Assembly: GCF_020179405.1 (NCBI RefSeq)
Contig: NZ_JAICBZ010000043.1
Coordinates: 1-34,676, forward strand
From: Xinfangfangia pollutisoli
GTDB taxonomy: Bacteria > Pseudomonadota > Alphaproteobacteria > Rhodobacterales > Rhodobacteraceae
Length of the DNA: 34,676 nucleotides
Reading direction: 5' to 3'
The notes under the pieces were generated by a model. The model was given only the letters and a program-made list of their open reading frames with translations, did no database searches and had not been told where the DNA came from. Position numbers and translations under genes: made by a program. Of this stretch, positions 8,950 to 18,173 are shown one piece after another; position 1 is the stretch's first letter, and every line of letters begins with the position of its first letter.

Positions 8950-11900
8950 CTAATGCGCTTCGGGCACCAGGATCTCGCGCTTGCCGACATGGTTCGCGGC
9001 GGTGACCACGCCCTCTTCCTCCATCTGCTCGACCAGGCGCGCGGCCTTGTTATAGCCGATGCCCAGCTTGCGCTGGATGTAGGAGGTCGAGCATTTCCGG
9101 TCCTTGGCCACGATCGCCACCGCCTGGTCATACAGCGCATCGTCGCCGCCTTCGCCGGTGGACAGGCCCAGGACCATGTCGATCGAATCCGCCTTGTCTT
9201 CATCCGGGCCCTCGACCACGCCCGACATATAGGTCGGCGGGCCGAAGGATTTCAGGTGGTTCACGATTTCCTCGACCTCTTCGTCGGACACGAAGGGGCC
9301 GTGAATCCGGGTGATGCGCTGGCCATTGCCCATATACAGCATGTCGCCCTGACCCAGCAGCTGCTCGGCCCCCTGTTCGCCCAGGATGGTGCGGCTGTCG
9401 ATCTTCGAGGTGACCTGGAACGAGATCCGGGTGGGGAAGTTCGCCTTGATCGTGCCGGTGATCACGTCGACCGAAGGCCGCTGCGTCGCCATGATCAGGT
9501 GGATGCCGCTTGCCCGCGCCATCTGCGCCAGGCGCTGGATGCAGGCTTCGATTTCCTTGCCCGCGACCATCATCAGATCGGCCATCTCGTCGACGATGAC
9601 GACGATATAGGGGAAGGCGACGGGGGCGTATTCTTCCGTCTCGAAGACCGGATCGCCGGTTTCCTCGTCAAAGCCGGTCTGGATGGTGCGCTTGAACATC
9701 TCGCCCTTGGCCAGCGCCTCGCGCACGCGGCCATTATAGCCCTCGATGTTGCGCACGCCCATCTTGGACATCTTGCGATAGCGTTCCTCCATCTCGCCCA
9801 CCACCCATTTCAGGGCGACGACGGCCTTTTTCGGGTCGGTGACGACGGGGGAGAGGAGGTGCGGGATGCCGTCATAGACGGAGAGTTCGAGCATCTTGGG
9901 GTCGATCATGATCAGCCGGCATTCTTCCGGCGTCAGCTTGTAGAGAAGCGACAGGATCATCGTATTGATGGCAACGGATTTGCCCGAGCCGGTGGTCCCG
10001 GCGATCAGCAGGTGGGGCATCTTGGCCAGGTTGGCCACGATCGGATCGCCGCCGATATCCTTGCCCAGCGCCAAAGGCAGGCGCATGTTCGTATCGCCAA
10101 AGTCGCGGGCGGCCAGGATTTCCTTCAAGACCACCTTCTCGCGCGTGGCGTTCGGCAGTTCGATCCCGATGACCGAGCGGCCCGGCACGGTGGACACCCG
10201 CGCCGACAGGGCCGACATGGACCGCGCGATGTCATCGGCCAGGCCGATCACGCGGCTGGCCTTCAGGCCCGGCGCCGGTTCCAGCTCGTACATGGTGACG
10301 ACCGGGCCGGGGCGGACCGAGACGATCTCGCCCTTCACGCCGTAATCGTCCAGCACGGATTCCAGCATGCGGGCGTTTTCTTCCAGCGCCTCGTCCGACA
10401 ATTGGCTGCGCTGGATGGTGACCGGATTGGCCAACAGCGACAGCGGCGGCAGTTCGTATTCCGGGGTCGGATCGTCGAAGCGCAGCCGCGGCTGGGCCTC
10501 GGCCATGGCGCGGGCCGAGGGGGCAGGGGCCTTTTTCACCACCGGCTGCACGATGGCGCGGCGGTCGGGAACCGGGATCTGGGGCAGGGGCGACAGGGCC
10601 GCGGCATAGCCGTCTTCCTCGGCCTCATCCACCTGCCAATCGCTGTCCAGCCCCTCGTCCCATTCCGGCGCTTCGGCCAGGAACATATTCTCGGCCGGGA
10701 CGTGATCGGGGGCATAGGCGGGGGTTTGAACCGGGGCGAAGGCGCGGGCCTGCGGCTGCAACTGCGGCTCGGCCTGCAGCGGCAGGTGCGGCGCGGTCAC
10801 CGGCGGTTCGGCCAGGCGCTGGGGGGCCCGCGCGGCGGGCGGCAGGCTGCCGGGGCGCGGATCGGCGACCAGCGGCGCGGGGCCGCGCAGGGCGGCGGCG
10901 CTGCGCATCACCGGCGGCTCGGCGCGGCGGGCGGCGATGGCGGCCTGCAGCGGCGTCAGCCCGGCGGCAACGGCGGCGCCCGGCACATGGCGCGCGCGGG
11001 CGCGGATCGCATCCGAGATCCGGGCGCGGATCCGTTCATCCTGCGGCGCATCGGTCTCGCCCAGGGCCTGCGGCAGGATCGGCTCGATCAGCTCGGGCTG
11101 CGGCTCGACCACGCGGCGCATCCGCGCCAGGAAGCCCAGCTTCTCTTTCGGCAGATCCTCGACCGGCTCGAAATGCCGCGGCTCGGCGCGCAGCGTCGCG
11201 GGGGCGTTCCAGCCGGTGCCGGCGCCCAGGGGTTCCGGCGCCAGAGGCGTCGCCTCGAAAGCCGGGCCCGAGCGGCGGATCACCCCGCGCCCGACGCCGG
11301 GGGTGATCGCCGGCTGCACCGGCACGGCATGGGCTTCGGACAGCATCGTCTCGTCATAGCCATATTGCGCGGCGGCACTCTCGCGCCGGGCCTCGCGCCG
11401 GTCGGCCAGCGCCTGGGCCCCGGCCCGCGCGCCATGCACCGCGCCGCGCATCGCGCTATGGGCGCCGCGGCCCATCAACTGCGCCAGCGCGTTATAGCCC
11501 AGGATCGAGCCGGTGATCAGCGCCCGGCGGATCGCGACCAGCTCCGCCCGGTCAAAGCCGGTCACGAACAGCATCATTGCGATCGCGGCAGCGAAGGTCA
11601 GCAGGGACAGCGCCCGCAGCGCCAGCCCGGGCCCGAAGGGCAGAATGTTCAAAAGCGCGCCGGCGACCGTATCGCCGAACAGCCCGCCCAGCCCGAACGC
11701 ATGCGGCCAGCTGGAGGGCGCGGCCAGGGTCGCGGCATAGGTCGCGGCCAGGGCGACGGCGATCACCGCAAAGACGGTGCGCGCCAGCACCCGCTCAGAG
11801 CCGCGATGCAGCGTGTAGCGCAGGCCCCAGGCCAGGAAGATCAGCGGAATGGCCCAGGCGCCGCGCCCGATCAGGATCACCAGCGTCGAGGCGACCGAGG

Positions 11901-12111
11901 CGCCGAACCGCCCCAGCATGTTCTTCGCCGGCTCGTCCGTCGCCACCATCCAGCCCGGGTCATCCGAGGAATAGCTGCCCAGCAGCAGCGCGAACAGCAG
12001 CGCCACCCCGATCAGCGCCAGGCCAAGAAGCTCGCGTCCGCGGCGTTCCAGCATCGCCTGGGTGCCCTGATCCAGAAGCGGGTCGCGCTGCCGTACCTGA
12101 TAGGATGCCAT
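8950..12111 (-). CDS. ftsK: DNA translocase FtsK
   Basis: Septal DNA pump that moves chromosome termini during division and activates XerCD. The N-terminal ~190 residues hold several membrane helices ([22 protein letters not shown] and others). A Pro/Ala/Glu-rich linker runs from about 200 to 560. The motor domain carries Walker [10 protein letters not shown] near residue 703 and Walker [11 protein letters not shown] near 838. The C-terminal winged-helix gamma domain (about 985-1050, [31 protein letters not shown]) reads the polar KOPS-type sites. 1053 residues, typical for alphaproteobacteria. It starts 12 bases after the aminotransferase stop, with AGGACAGG upstream, so the two genes are probably co-transcribed. 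Confidence 0.97.
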   Translation of the reverse strand: MASYQVRQRDPLLDQGTQAMLERRGRELLGLALIGVALLFALLLGSYSSDDPGWMVATDEPAKNMLGRFGASVASTLVILIGRGAWAIPLIFLAWGLRYTLHRGSERVLARTVFAVIAVALAATYAATLAAPSSWPHAFGLGGLFGDTVAGALLNILPFGPGLALRALSLLTFAAAIAMMLFVTGFDRAELVAIRRALITGSILGYNALAQLMGRGAHSAMRGAVHGARAGAQALADRREARRESAAAQYGYDETMLSEAHAVPVQPAITPGVGRGVIRRSGPAFEATPLAPEPLGAGTGWNAPATLRAEPRHFEPVEDLPKEKLGFLARMRRVVEPQPELIEPILPQALGETDAPQDERIRARISDAIRARARHVPGAAVAAGLTPLQAAIAARRAEPPVMRSAAALRGPAPLVADPRPGSLPPAARAPQRLAEPPVTAPHLPLQAEPQLQPQARAFAPVQTPAYAPDHVPAENMFLAEAPEWDEGLDSDWQVDEAEEDGYAAALSPLPQIPVPDRRAIVQPVVKKAPAPSARAMAEAQPRLRFDDPTPEYELPPLSLLANPVTIQRSQLSDEALEENARMLESVLDDYGVKGEIVSVRPGPVVTMYELEPAPGLKASRVIGLADDIARSMSALSARVSTVPGRSVIGIELPNATREKVVLKEILAARDFGDTNMRLPLALGKDIGGDPIVANLAKMPHLLIAGTTGSGKSVAINTMILSLLYKLTPEECRLIMIDPKMLELSVYDGIPHLLSPVVTDPKKAVVALKWVVGEMEERYRKMSKMGVRNIEGYNGRVREALAKGEMFKRTIQTGFDEETGDPVFETEEYAPVAFPYIVVIVDEMADLMMVAGKEIEACIQRLAQMARASGIHLIMATQRPSVDVITGTIKANFPTRISFQVTSKIDSRTILGEQGAEQLLGQGDMLYMGNGQRITRIHGPFVSDEEVEEIVNHLKSFGPPTYMSGVVEGPDEDKADSIDMVLGLSTGEGGDDALYDQAVAIVAKDRKCSTSYIQRKLGIGYNKAARLVEQMEEEGVVTAANHVGKREILVPEAH

Positions 12112-12123
12112 TCTTGCCTGTCC

Positions 12124-13302
12124 TCAATCGTAAAGGCAGTCGCGAAGCTGGATCAGCCCGCGCTGCGTTTCTTGCCTGGGCGCCACAAGGGCGACCCGGA
12201 TATACCCTTTGCCGGGGTTCTGGCCCCCGGCATCGCGCGACAGATAGGCGCCGGGCAGAACCCGCACCCCGGTGTCGCGCCACAGTTTCAGCGCCGCCGC
12301 CTCGCCATCCTCGACCGGCAGCCACAGGAAGAAGCCGCCCTCGGGCAGCTGAAAGCCCTGCAGCCCGGCAAAGACCTGGGCCGCATCGGCGAATTTCTCT
12401 TGATACAGCGCGCGCGAGGCGGCGACATGCGCCTCGTCGCGCCAGCAGGCCTCGGCCACGTTCTGCAGGGGCAGGGGCAGGGGGGCGCCGGCAAAGGCGC
12501 GCAGCTGGCGGATGCGCTGCATGGATTGAGGGCCCGCCGCCACGAAGCCGGACCGCAGCCCGGGCAGGTTCGACCGCTTGGACAGCGAATGGAAGACCGC
12601 GACCCGCTCGGGATCGGCGCCGGTGGCCTGGGCCACCTGCAACAGGCCGGGCGGCGGGGCGCTGCGCCAGATCTCGGAATAGCATTCATCGGCGAAGATG
12701 CGGAAATCGTGCTTCTCCGCCAAAGCCAGCAGATCGGCCAGATAGTCGGCCGAGGCGACGGCGCCCTGCGGGTTCGAGGGCGAGCAGATGAAGGCCACCG
12801 CCGCGCGGTCCAGCACGTCACGCGGCAGGCTGGCATAATCGGGCAGAAAGCCGGTGGCGGCGGTCGCGGGCACATAGACCGGCTCGGCGCCCAGCGTCAG
12901 CGCGGCCACGGCATAGACCTGATAGAACGGGTTCGGGATCAGCACGACCGGCCGCTGGCCGGCCTTCTGTTCGGGGCACAGCGCCAGCGTGGCGTTGTAC
13001 AGCCCCTCGCGGGTGCCGTTCAGCACCATCAGCCGCTCGGCCGCGACCTGAACACCATAGCGCCGCCCGATCCAGCCCGAGATCGCCTCCAGCAGCGCGG
13101 GCGTGCCGTCATTCGGCGGATAGACCCCGAAGCCCGCCAGACTGTCGGCCAGGATCGGCCCGACGAAATCGGGCATCGCATGACGCGGCTCGCCAATCGT
13201 CATGGCAAGCGAGGGGCCGCCCGGTTCATGCGCGTCCAGAAGCTTCCGCAGCCGCGGAAACGCATAATCCGGCAGGTTCGAGAACCGCTCAGGAAAAACC
13301 AT
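12124..13302 (-). CDS. class I/II PLP-dependent aminotransferase, DapC-like
   Basis: 392-residue fold-type I aminotransferase. Visible motifs are the N-terminal SNLPDYAFPRLRKLL, NGTREGLYNATLALC, IPNPFYQVYAVAAL, FICSPSNPQG, FADECYSEI, and the PLP-lysine segment HSLSKRSNLPGLRSGF (Lys near residue 241). A conserved arginine lies in YIRVALV near the end. NPFYQVY and SLSKRSN are what I associate with N-succinyldiaminopimelate aminotransferases (DapC) of proteobacteria, which would place it in lysine and peptidoglycan precursor synthesis, but substrate assignment from sequence alone is uncertain. The ATG at 13302 has GAGG 5 bases upstream. It lies directly before ftsK. Confidence 0.85.
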   Translation of the reverse strand: MVFPERFSNLPDYAFPRLRKLLDAHEPGGPSLAMTIGEPRHAMPDFVGPILADSLAGFGVYPPNDGTPALLEAISGWIGRRYGVQVAAERLMVLNGTREGLYNATLALCPEQKAGQRPVVLIPNPFYQVYAVAALTLGAEPVYVPATAATGFLPDYASLPRDVLDRAAVAFICSPSNPQGAVASADYLADLLALAEKHDFRIFADECYSEIWRSAPPPGLLQVAQATGADPERVAVFHSLSKRSNLPGLRSGFVAAGPQSMQRIRQLRAFAGAPLPLPLQNVAEACWRDEAHVAASRALYQEKFADAAQVFAGLQGFQLPEGGFFLWLPVEDGEAAALKLWRDTGVRVLPGAYLSRDAGGQNPGKGYIRVALVAPRQETQRGLIQLRDCLYD

Positions 13303-13463
13303 ATCTGCCTCAGGTCCGGGATCGTGCGTCCCGATTGCCGGGAAGGATAGCGCCCGCGCCGCGGGTGGTCCAGAATTTCCTGAGCCTCGCCCAAGGCTTG
13401 GCTTGGGTTTCTGTGGCTTTTTTGCCCGGGCACCCCGCCTGTTGCCGGCCTGCGCCTCCGGCG

Positions 13464-13530
13464 GGGATATTTGGGCAGAGAGGAAGGCCCGAGACTTTGC
13501 CTTGCGGCCTTCCTCTCTGGAAAAATATCC
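13464..13530. repeat. long imperfect inverted repeat after the amidase gene
   Basis: Left arm: GGATATTT, four bases, then AGAGAGGAAGGCC (ending 13489). Right arm (13506-13530) is its complement: GGCCTTCCTCTCT, four bases, AAATATCC. The 13-bp and 8-bp paired blocks flank a 4-base mismatch, and the central loop is 16 bases. With the adjacent GCCTCCGGCGGG (13454-13465) it resembles an intergenic repeat I remember from many Rhodobacteraceae genomes. On the minus strand it would fold just after the amidase mRNA. Confidence 0.7.
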
Positions 13531-13536
13531 TGGGGT

Positions 13537-13553
13537 CCGGGGCAAAGCCCCGG
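13537..13553 (-). terminator. hairpin after amidase
   Basis: CCGGGGC, AAA loop, GCCCCGG: a perfect 7-bp stem 9 bases past the amidase stop on the minus strand. No T-run follows directly, but the larger inverted repeat continues the fold. Confidence 0.5.
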
Positions 13554-13562
13554 GGCGTTCCG

Positions 13563-14894
13563 CTATTGCAAGGCCCGTTCGGCGGCGGCGCCCAGACGCA
13601 GCAGGCGCTGTTCTTCCAGGGGCGCGGCAAGCAGGGTGATCCCGCAGGACGGGTGCGATGTGGGCAGCGTCAGCGCGCAGCCGCCCATCATGTTGCCGAT
13701 CCTTGTATTGCGCAGCGCCAGCAGGTTTTCGCCGACATAATAGTCGCGATCCGTCATCAGCCGTTCGGCATTGGGCGGCAGGATCGGCGAGGTGGGCAGG
13801 ATCACCGCGTCGAAACCCGCGATCCGCGCCTGCCACTGCTGGCGCAGCACCGCCAGCCGGCGCCAGCCCGCGACATAGTCCATCGCCGGCACCGCGGCGC
13901 CCGAGCGGAAGCGTTCCAGGATCGGCGGGTACATCTTCTGCGGCGCGGCCTCGATCACCTCGCGCCAGATCCCGTAGGCTTCGGCGGTGAACAGGATCGC
14001 GGCCAGCTGCATCGCCTCGGTGATTTCCGGGGCGGTGATCCGGTCGATCCGGGCGCCCGCGCGCGACAGGCGGGTGCAGGCATCGTCAAAGCCCTTTGCC
14101 GGCGCGGCGCGCAGATCGTCCAAGGCCACGGTTTCCAGAACCGCCAGCCGCGCGCCCGAAACCGTCTCGGGGGCGGGGGCGTCGGGGCGGCGGCCTTCCA
14201 GCAGCGCCAGGATCAGGCTGCAATCCTCGACCGAATGGGCCAGCGGCCCGACCGTGTCGAAGCTTTCGCACAGCGGCACCACGCCCTGCAGCGACAGCCT
14301 TCCCGCGCTGGTCTTCAGCCCGACCAGATCGTTCCAGGCCGCCGGGATCCGCACCGATCCGCCGGTATCCGAGCCGATCGCCGCCGGCGCCAGGCCGAAC
14401 GCCACCGAGGCCGCCGCGCCTGACGACGATCCGCCGGGCACGGCGGCGTCATCGTTCAGGCAGGGCGGCGTGGCGGTGACCGGGTTCAGCCCCAGGCCGG
14501 AAAAGGCCAGTTCCGACATATGGGTCTTGCCCAGGCAGACCGAGCCCATCAGCGTGGCCACCCGCAAGACCTGGGCATCGGCGACCGGCACGCGGCCCTT
14601 CAGCAGCGCCGATCCGGCCTCGGTCCCGTCGCCCGCGGTGTCGAACAGGTCTTTCCAGGACAGCGGCACCCCATCGAGCGGCCCCTTGCGGAAGCCCAGC
14701 TTGGCGCGGCTGGCCGCGCCCATCGCCTCGCCCCGGGCGCGGGTTTCGGTCATGCGGGCGTAGATGCGGGGGGCCAGCGGGTGTTCGGCGGCGCGGTCGA
14801 GAAAGGCCTCGGTCAGGGTGACCGGGTTGATCCGGCCGGCGCCGATCTCGCGGCCCAGTTCGGCCGCCGTCATGTGGAACCAGGTTCCGCTCAT
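13563..14894 (-). CDS. amidase (amidase-signature family)
   Basis: 443-residue amidase-signature hydrolase that cleaves carboxamides with a Ser-cisSer-Lys triad. The triad is visible: Lys in PLSWKDLFDTAG (about residue 79), the cis-Ser in PGGSSSGAAAS (about 153) and the nucleophile in GSDTGGSVRIPA (about 180). The substrate is not readable, and the GatB/GatC partners expected for a GatA are not adjacent, so it is more likely a stand-alone amidase. The ATG at 14894 gives the usual N-terminus (MSGTWFHMTAAELGREI). The longer open frame upstream overlaps the divergent hydroxylase start and is not family-like. A 260-base gap with hairpins separates it from the downstream aminotransferase. Confidence 0.88.
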   Translation of the reverse strand: MSGTWFHMTAAELGREIGAGRINPVTLTEAFLDRAAEHPLAPRIYARMTETRARGEAMGAASRAKLGFRKGPLDGVPLSWKDLFDTAGDGTEAGSALLKGRVPVADAQVLRVATLMGSVCLGKTHMSELAFSGLGLNPVTATPPCLNDDAAVPGGSSSGAAASVAFGLAPAAIGSDTGGSVRIPAAWNDLVGLKTSAGRLSLQGVVPLCESFDTVGPLAHSVEDCSLILALLEGRRPDAPAPETVSGARLAVLETVALDDLRAAPAKGFDDACTRLSRAGARIDRITAPEITEAMQLAAILFTAEAYGIWREVIEAAPQKMYPPILERFRSGAAVPAMDYVAGWRRLAVLRQQWQARIAGFDAVILPTSPILPPNAERLMTDRDYYVGENLLALRNTRIGNMMGGCALTLPTSHPSCGITLLAAPLEEQRLLRLGAAAERALQ

Positions 14895-14948
14895 TCTGCC
14901 CCCGTCTGCTGCGCTGCGCGCGCCCCCGCGCGTTTCGCGCTTGCGGCG

Positions 14949-14977
14949 ACGGTAGCGACTTGCCACCGCATGGACAA
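14949..14977 (-). promoter_or_regulatory. possible promoter of the amidase gene
   Basis: On the minus strand TTGTCC (14977-14972) and TACCGT (14954-14949) are 17 bases apart in the 112-base divergent gap. The predicted transcript would have a leader of about 48 bases. Confidence 0.3.
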
Positions 14978-15006
14978 TCCCGGGCGGCGGGCCTAGTGCT
15001 TGGACC

Positions 15007-16230
15007 ATGGATACCGATGTTCTGATCGCAGGCGGCGGGCTGAACGGGCCGGCCCTGGCGCTGGCCCTGGCGCAGGGCGGGCTGCGCGTGACGGTGATCG
15101 ACGCGCGGCCGGCGCCGGCCCGGGCCGAGGCGGGGTTCGACGGGCGCGCCTATGCGCTGGCCCTGGCCTCGCAGCGGCTTCTGGCGGCGGTGGGGCTGTG
15201 GGACGGGCTGCGCGACAGGGTGCAGCCGATCCTGACGGTCAAGGCCTCGGACGGCCATGCCGGCCAGGGCGCCGCGCCCTTCTTCCTGACCTTCGAGGCG
15301 GCCGAGATCGAGGAAGGCCCGATGGGCTATATGCTGGAGGACCGCTTCCTGTATGCGGCCTTCCTTGACGCGATGGAAGCGGCGCCGGGCGTGACGCTTC
15401 TGTCGGGTGAAAGCGTTGTGGCGCAAGAGGTTGGGCCTGCGGGCGTCACGGTGACGTTGGGGTCGGGCCGGCGGCTGAGCGGGCGGCTGCTGGTCGGCTG
15501 CGACGGGCGCGGCTCGGGCGTGGCGACGCGGGCCGGGATCCGCCGGCAGGGCTGGGGCTATGGCCAGACCGCTTTGGTGACCGCGATCCGGCACGAGAAG
15601 GACCATCAGGGCTGCGCGCAGCAATTCTTCATGCCGGCCGGGCCCCTGGCCATTCTGCCGCTGCCCGGCGGGCATCATTCCAGCATCGTCTGGAGCGAGA
15701 CGGATGCCGCGGCGGCGCAGATCCAGGCGCTGGACGACGCAGCCTATCTGGCGGCGCTGCGGCCGCGTTTTGGCGATTTTCTGGGCGAGATCGCGCTGGC
15801 CGGAACCCGCTTCACCTATCCGCTGAGCCTGTCTTTGGCCGAGCGTTTCGTGGCGCCGCGGGTGGCGCTGGTGGGCGATGCGGCGCATGGCGTGCATCCG
15901 ATCGCCGGGCAGGGGCTGAACCTGGGCCTGCGCGATGTGGCGGCCTTGGCCGAGGTGCTGATCACCGCGGCGCGGCGGGGCGAAGACATCGGCAGTGCCG
16001 TGCCGCTTGAGGAATACCAGCGCTGGCGGCGGTTCGATTCCACCGCGCTGGCCCTGGGGATGGACGCGGTCAACAAACTGTTTTCAAACGACAATCCCGT
16101 CCTGCGGCTGGGCCGCGATCTGGGGCTGGGCCTGGTGAACGCGCTGCCCGGGCTGCGCCGCCGGTTCATCCGCCAGGCGGCGGGGCTGGACGGCGAATTG
16201 CCGCGGCTGTTGCAGGGCAAGCCCGTCTGA
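15007..16230 (+). CDS. FAD-dependent UbiH/UbiF/Coq6-family hydroxylase
   Basis: 407-residue flavoprotein monooxygenase of the ubiquinone-hydroxylase group, which adds hydroxyl groups to the ring of ubiquinone precursors. The N-terminal FAD-binding motif is VLIAGGGLNGPALALALA (GxGxxG at about 9-14). GFDGRAYALALASQRLL corresponds to the family's 'd.R..aL..~s...L' element, and the second FAD motif is VALVGDAAHGVHPIAGQGLN (about 285-304, containing GD). Which ring position it acts on cannot be decided: alphaproteobacteria carry UbiH, UbiF or the broad UbiL/UbiM types. It diverges from the amidase and converges with the Trm112-like gene, with a 19-base gap. Confidence 0.85.
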   Translation: MDTDVLIAGGGLNGPALALALAQGGLRVTVIDARPAPARAEAGFDGRAYALALASQRLLAAVGLWDGLRDRVQPILTVKASDGHAGQGAAPFFLTFEAAEIEEGPMGYMLEDRFLYAAFLDAMEAAPGVTLLSGESVVAQEVGPAGVTVTLGSGRRLSGRLLVGCDGRGSGVATRAGIRRQGWGYGQTALVTAIRHEKDHQGCAQQFFMPAGPLAILPLPGGHHSSIVWSETDAAAAQIQALDDAAYLAALRPRFGDFLGEIALAGTRFTYPLSLSLAERFVAPRVALVGDAAHGVHPIAGQGLNLGLRDVAALAEVLITAARRGEDIGSAVPLEEYQRWRRFDSTALALGMDAVNKLFSNDNPVLRLGRDLGLGLVNALPGLRRRFIRQAAGLDGELPRLLQGKPV

Positions 16231-16234
16231 TCTG

Positions 16235-16248
16235 GCCGCCGGGGCGGC
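16235..16248. terminator. short hairpin between convergent genes
   Basis: GCCGCC, GG, GGCGGC fills the 19-base gap between the hydroxylase stop and the Trm112-like stop. No T-run of note; a weak candidate. Confidence 0.3.
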
Positions 16249-16249
16249 T

Positions 16250-16459
16250 TCAGTCGATCTGCCGCGCTTCCGAGACCAGCATGACCGGAATCCCGTCGCG
16301 GATCGGAAAGGCCAGATGCGCGGCTTTCGAGACCAGTTCCTGCGCGGCCTCGTCATAGCTCAGCACCGCGTGGGTCACCGGGCAGACCAGCGCTTCCAGC
16401 ATGCGGCGGTCGAAAGGCGTGGTGGCGGGTGTGGTGGCGGTCGGGGTCTCGGTCATCAT
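16250..16459 (-). CDS. Trm112-like (UPF0434) small protein
   Basis: 69-residue protein with the Trm112/YcaR pattern: [19 protein letters not shown], a short strand, then [18 protein letters not shown]. In eukaryotes and archaea Trm112 proteins activate SAM methyltransferases; the bacterial role is less clear. Only one cysteine of the usual CPxC zinc element remains (CPVT), so zinc binding as in the classical form is doubtful. Two adjacent ATGs (16459 and 16456) could start it. It is the last gene of the thioredoxin-LON-Trm112 unit, 52 bases after the LON-domain gene. Confidence 0.85.
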   Translation of the reverse strand: MMTETPTATTPATTPFDRRMLEALVCPVTHAVLSYDEAAQELVSKAAHLAFPIRDGIPVMLVSEARQID

Positions 16460-16511
16460 CTGGTCCTTGCGGCTTGTGCCGGCGGGGAAGGGGGGAAAGC
16501 GGCGCGGGCGG

Positions 16512-17165
16512 TCATTGGATCAGCCCCTCGGGCGTGCCGCCGCGCAGGGCGATTTCCAGAAGCGCCACCAGCGTCTCGCGCCGCGTGGTCAGGCTGGGCG
16601 CTTCCAGCAGCGCCTGTTTCTCTTCGGGATCGAAGGGCGCCAGCATCGAGATCGCATTGATCAGCAATTCGGGATCGGCCTCGCGCAAGCCGTCCCAATC
16701 GGTCGACAGGCTTTGCGCCGAGAAATAGCGCGCCAGCAGCGCCAGGAAGGCGGCGCGGTCGAAACCCGGATCATCTTCGGCCGGGCCCAGGTCGCGGGCG
16801 AAGTCCGCCCAGTCGACCAGGCAGCGCCGATAGGGGGCAAAGCCCTGCACTTCGTCGCGGATGCGAAAGCGCGACAGGCCGGTCAGGGTGATCATATAGC
16901 GCCCGTCTTCGGTTTCCTGAAAGGCGCTCAGCCGCCCGGCGCAGCCGATGGCCGACAGGCGCGGCTCGCCCGAGGGGGTGGGGGCGGGGCAGACCATGCC
17001 GATCAGCCGCTCGGGCGTCTTCAGGCAATCCTCGATCATCGCCAGATAGCGCGGCTCGAAGATATGCAGCGGCAGCCGGGCGCGCGGCAGCAACAGCGCG
17101 CCGGGCAGCGGGAAGACCGCCAGCGTCTCGGGCAGATCGGCGGCGGCGAAGGGGGGCCTGGGCAT
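16512..17165 (-). CDS. stand-alone LON substrate-binding domain protein
   Basis: 217 residues consisting of the N-terminal domain of Lon proteases without ATPase or protease parts. Typical motifs are [26 protein letters not shown] near the start, [37 protein letters not shown] in the middle, and a helical C-terminal half ([14 protein letters not shown]). Such proteins are thought to bind polypeptides, but a precise job is not established. It starts 11 bases after the stop of the thioredoxin-TPR gene, so both come from one mRNA. This pairing suggests a shared role in protein quality control. Confidence 0.9.
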   Translation of the reverse strand: MPRPPFAAADLPETLAVFPLPGALLLPRARLPLHIFEPRYLAMIEDCLKTPERLIGMVCPAPTPSGEPRLSAIGCAGRLSAFQETEDGRYMITLTGLSRFRIRDEVQGFAPYRRCLVDWADFARDLGPAEDDPGFDRAAFLALLARYFSAQSLSTDWDGLREADPELLINAISMLAPFDPEEKQALLEAPSLTTRRETLVALLEIALRGGTPEGLIQ

Positions 17166-17176
17166 GCCCGGGCCCG

Positions 17177-18088
17177 TCAGGCGAAGATCATCGAGGACAG
17201 GCGGCGGCGGCCCTTCAGCACGATCGGATCCTGCGGCTTCAGCGCATCGAAGATCGTCATCAGCTGCGCCTTAGCGGCGCCTTCGTTCCATTCGCGATCG
17301 CGGCGGAACAGGTCCAGCAACTGATCCACCGCCTCTTCGACCTTGCCGGCGGCATTCAGCGCCACGGCCAGATCGAAGCGGGCCTGATGGTTCGAGGAAT
17401 CGGCCTCGACCGCGGCGCGCAATTCGGCCTCGGGGCCGGCATTGGCAGCCTGGCGCGCCAGTTCGATCTGCGCCCGGGCGGCCTCGATTTCCTTGGCCTT
17501 GGCGATGGCGGCGGGGGCGGCGTTCAGGAAGGCCTCGGCCTGATCCAGGTTGCCCGCGGCGATGTGGCAGCGCGCAAGCCCGCCATAGGCGGCGGCATTT
17601 TCCGGCTCTTCGCCCAGGATCGCCGCGAAGGTTTCGGTCGCATCGGCCAGCGCGCCCTGCGCCAGCATCTCTTCGGCGGCGGCCAGCGCATCGGCCAGCC
17701 CGCCATCGCCGGCCAGCGCCGTCAGCTTGTCGACGAATTTCTTCACATCCGAGGCCGGCAGCGCGCCCTGGAACCCGTCGACCGGCTGGCCCTGCCAGAA
17801 GGCATAGACGGTCGGGATCGACTGGATGCGCAATTGCGCCGCGATGCGCTGGTTCTGGTCGACATCGACCTTCACCATCTTCACCTTGCCCTTGGCGGCG
17901 GTCACCGCCGCCTCAAGCGCCGGGCCCAACTGCTTGCAGGGGCCGCACCAGGTGGCCCAGAAATCGACGATGACCGGAACCTCGCGCGAGGCTTCGATCA
18001 CGTCTTCCATGAAGGTCGCTTCGGTACCGTCCTTGATCAGGTCGCCGGTTGCGGGTGCCGGAGCGGGGGCTTCGCCAAGACCAAGCAT
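17177..18088 (-). CDS. thioredoxin-TPR co-chaperone (CnoX/YbbN-like)
   Basis: 303 residues. The N-terminal thioredoxin fold (about 20-125) carries an intact WCGPC active site at 47-51 and the cis-proline in SIPTV. The remaining two thirds are tetratricopeptide helices (ADATETFAAILGEEPENAAAYGGLARC and further repeats), ending in the conserved RRRLSSMIFA. This layout matches CnoX, a holdase that hands substrates to GroEL. The E. coli protein lacks the redox CxxC, whereas alphaproteobacterial forms keep it, as here. ATG at 18088 with GAGGAT upstream. A likely promoter lies just before it, and the LON-domain gene follows after 11 bases. Confidence 0.88.
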   Translation of the reverse strand: MLGLGEAPAPAPATGDLIKDGTEATFMEDVIEASREVPVIVDFWATWCGPCKQLGPALEAAVTAAKGKVKMVKVDVDQNQRIAAQLRIQSIPTVYAFWQGQPVDGFQGALPASDVKKFVDKLTALAGDGGLADALAAAEEMLAQGALADATETFAAILGEEPENAAAYGGLARCHIAAGNLDQAEAFLNAAPAAIAKAKEIEAARAQIELARQAANAGPEAELRAAVEADSSNHQARFDLAVALNAAGKVEEAVDQLLDLFRRDREWNEGAAKAQLMTIFDALKPQDPIVLKGRRRLSSMIFA

Positions 18089-18114
18089 GCTATCCTCATC
18101 CTCTGATGTCGCGC

Positions 18115-18145
18115 CCTATATGCGCCCTGAGCGCCGCTTCGCCAA
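18115..18145 (-). promoter_or_regulatory. possible promoter of the thioredoxin-LON-Trm112 operon
   Basis: On the minus strand TTGGCG (18145-18140) is followed 17-19 bases later by an AT-rich hexamer (CATATA or TATAGG, within 18122-18115), which stands out in this GC-rich gap. About 27 bases upstream of the start codon. Confidence 0.35.
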
Positions 18146-18173
18146 GGGGGCGGGGCACAGGGCTTTGCGCCGC

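Noticed and set aside
8953-13350. An open frame of about 1465 codons on the plus strand opposite ftsK and the aminotransferase
   Set aside because: It mirrors real minus-strand genes in a GC-rich genome where stop codons are rare; its composition (His/Arg/Gln/Asp-rich) and lack of domains are those of an antisense shadow.
16250-16459. Trm112-like gene as a damaged or pseudogene because one cysteine is missing
   Set aside because: The rest of the short protein is intact with normal codon use, and bacterial members often lack the full zinc site.
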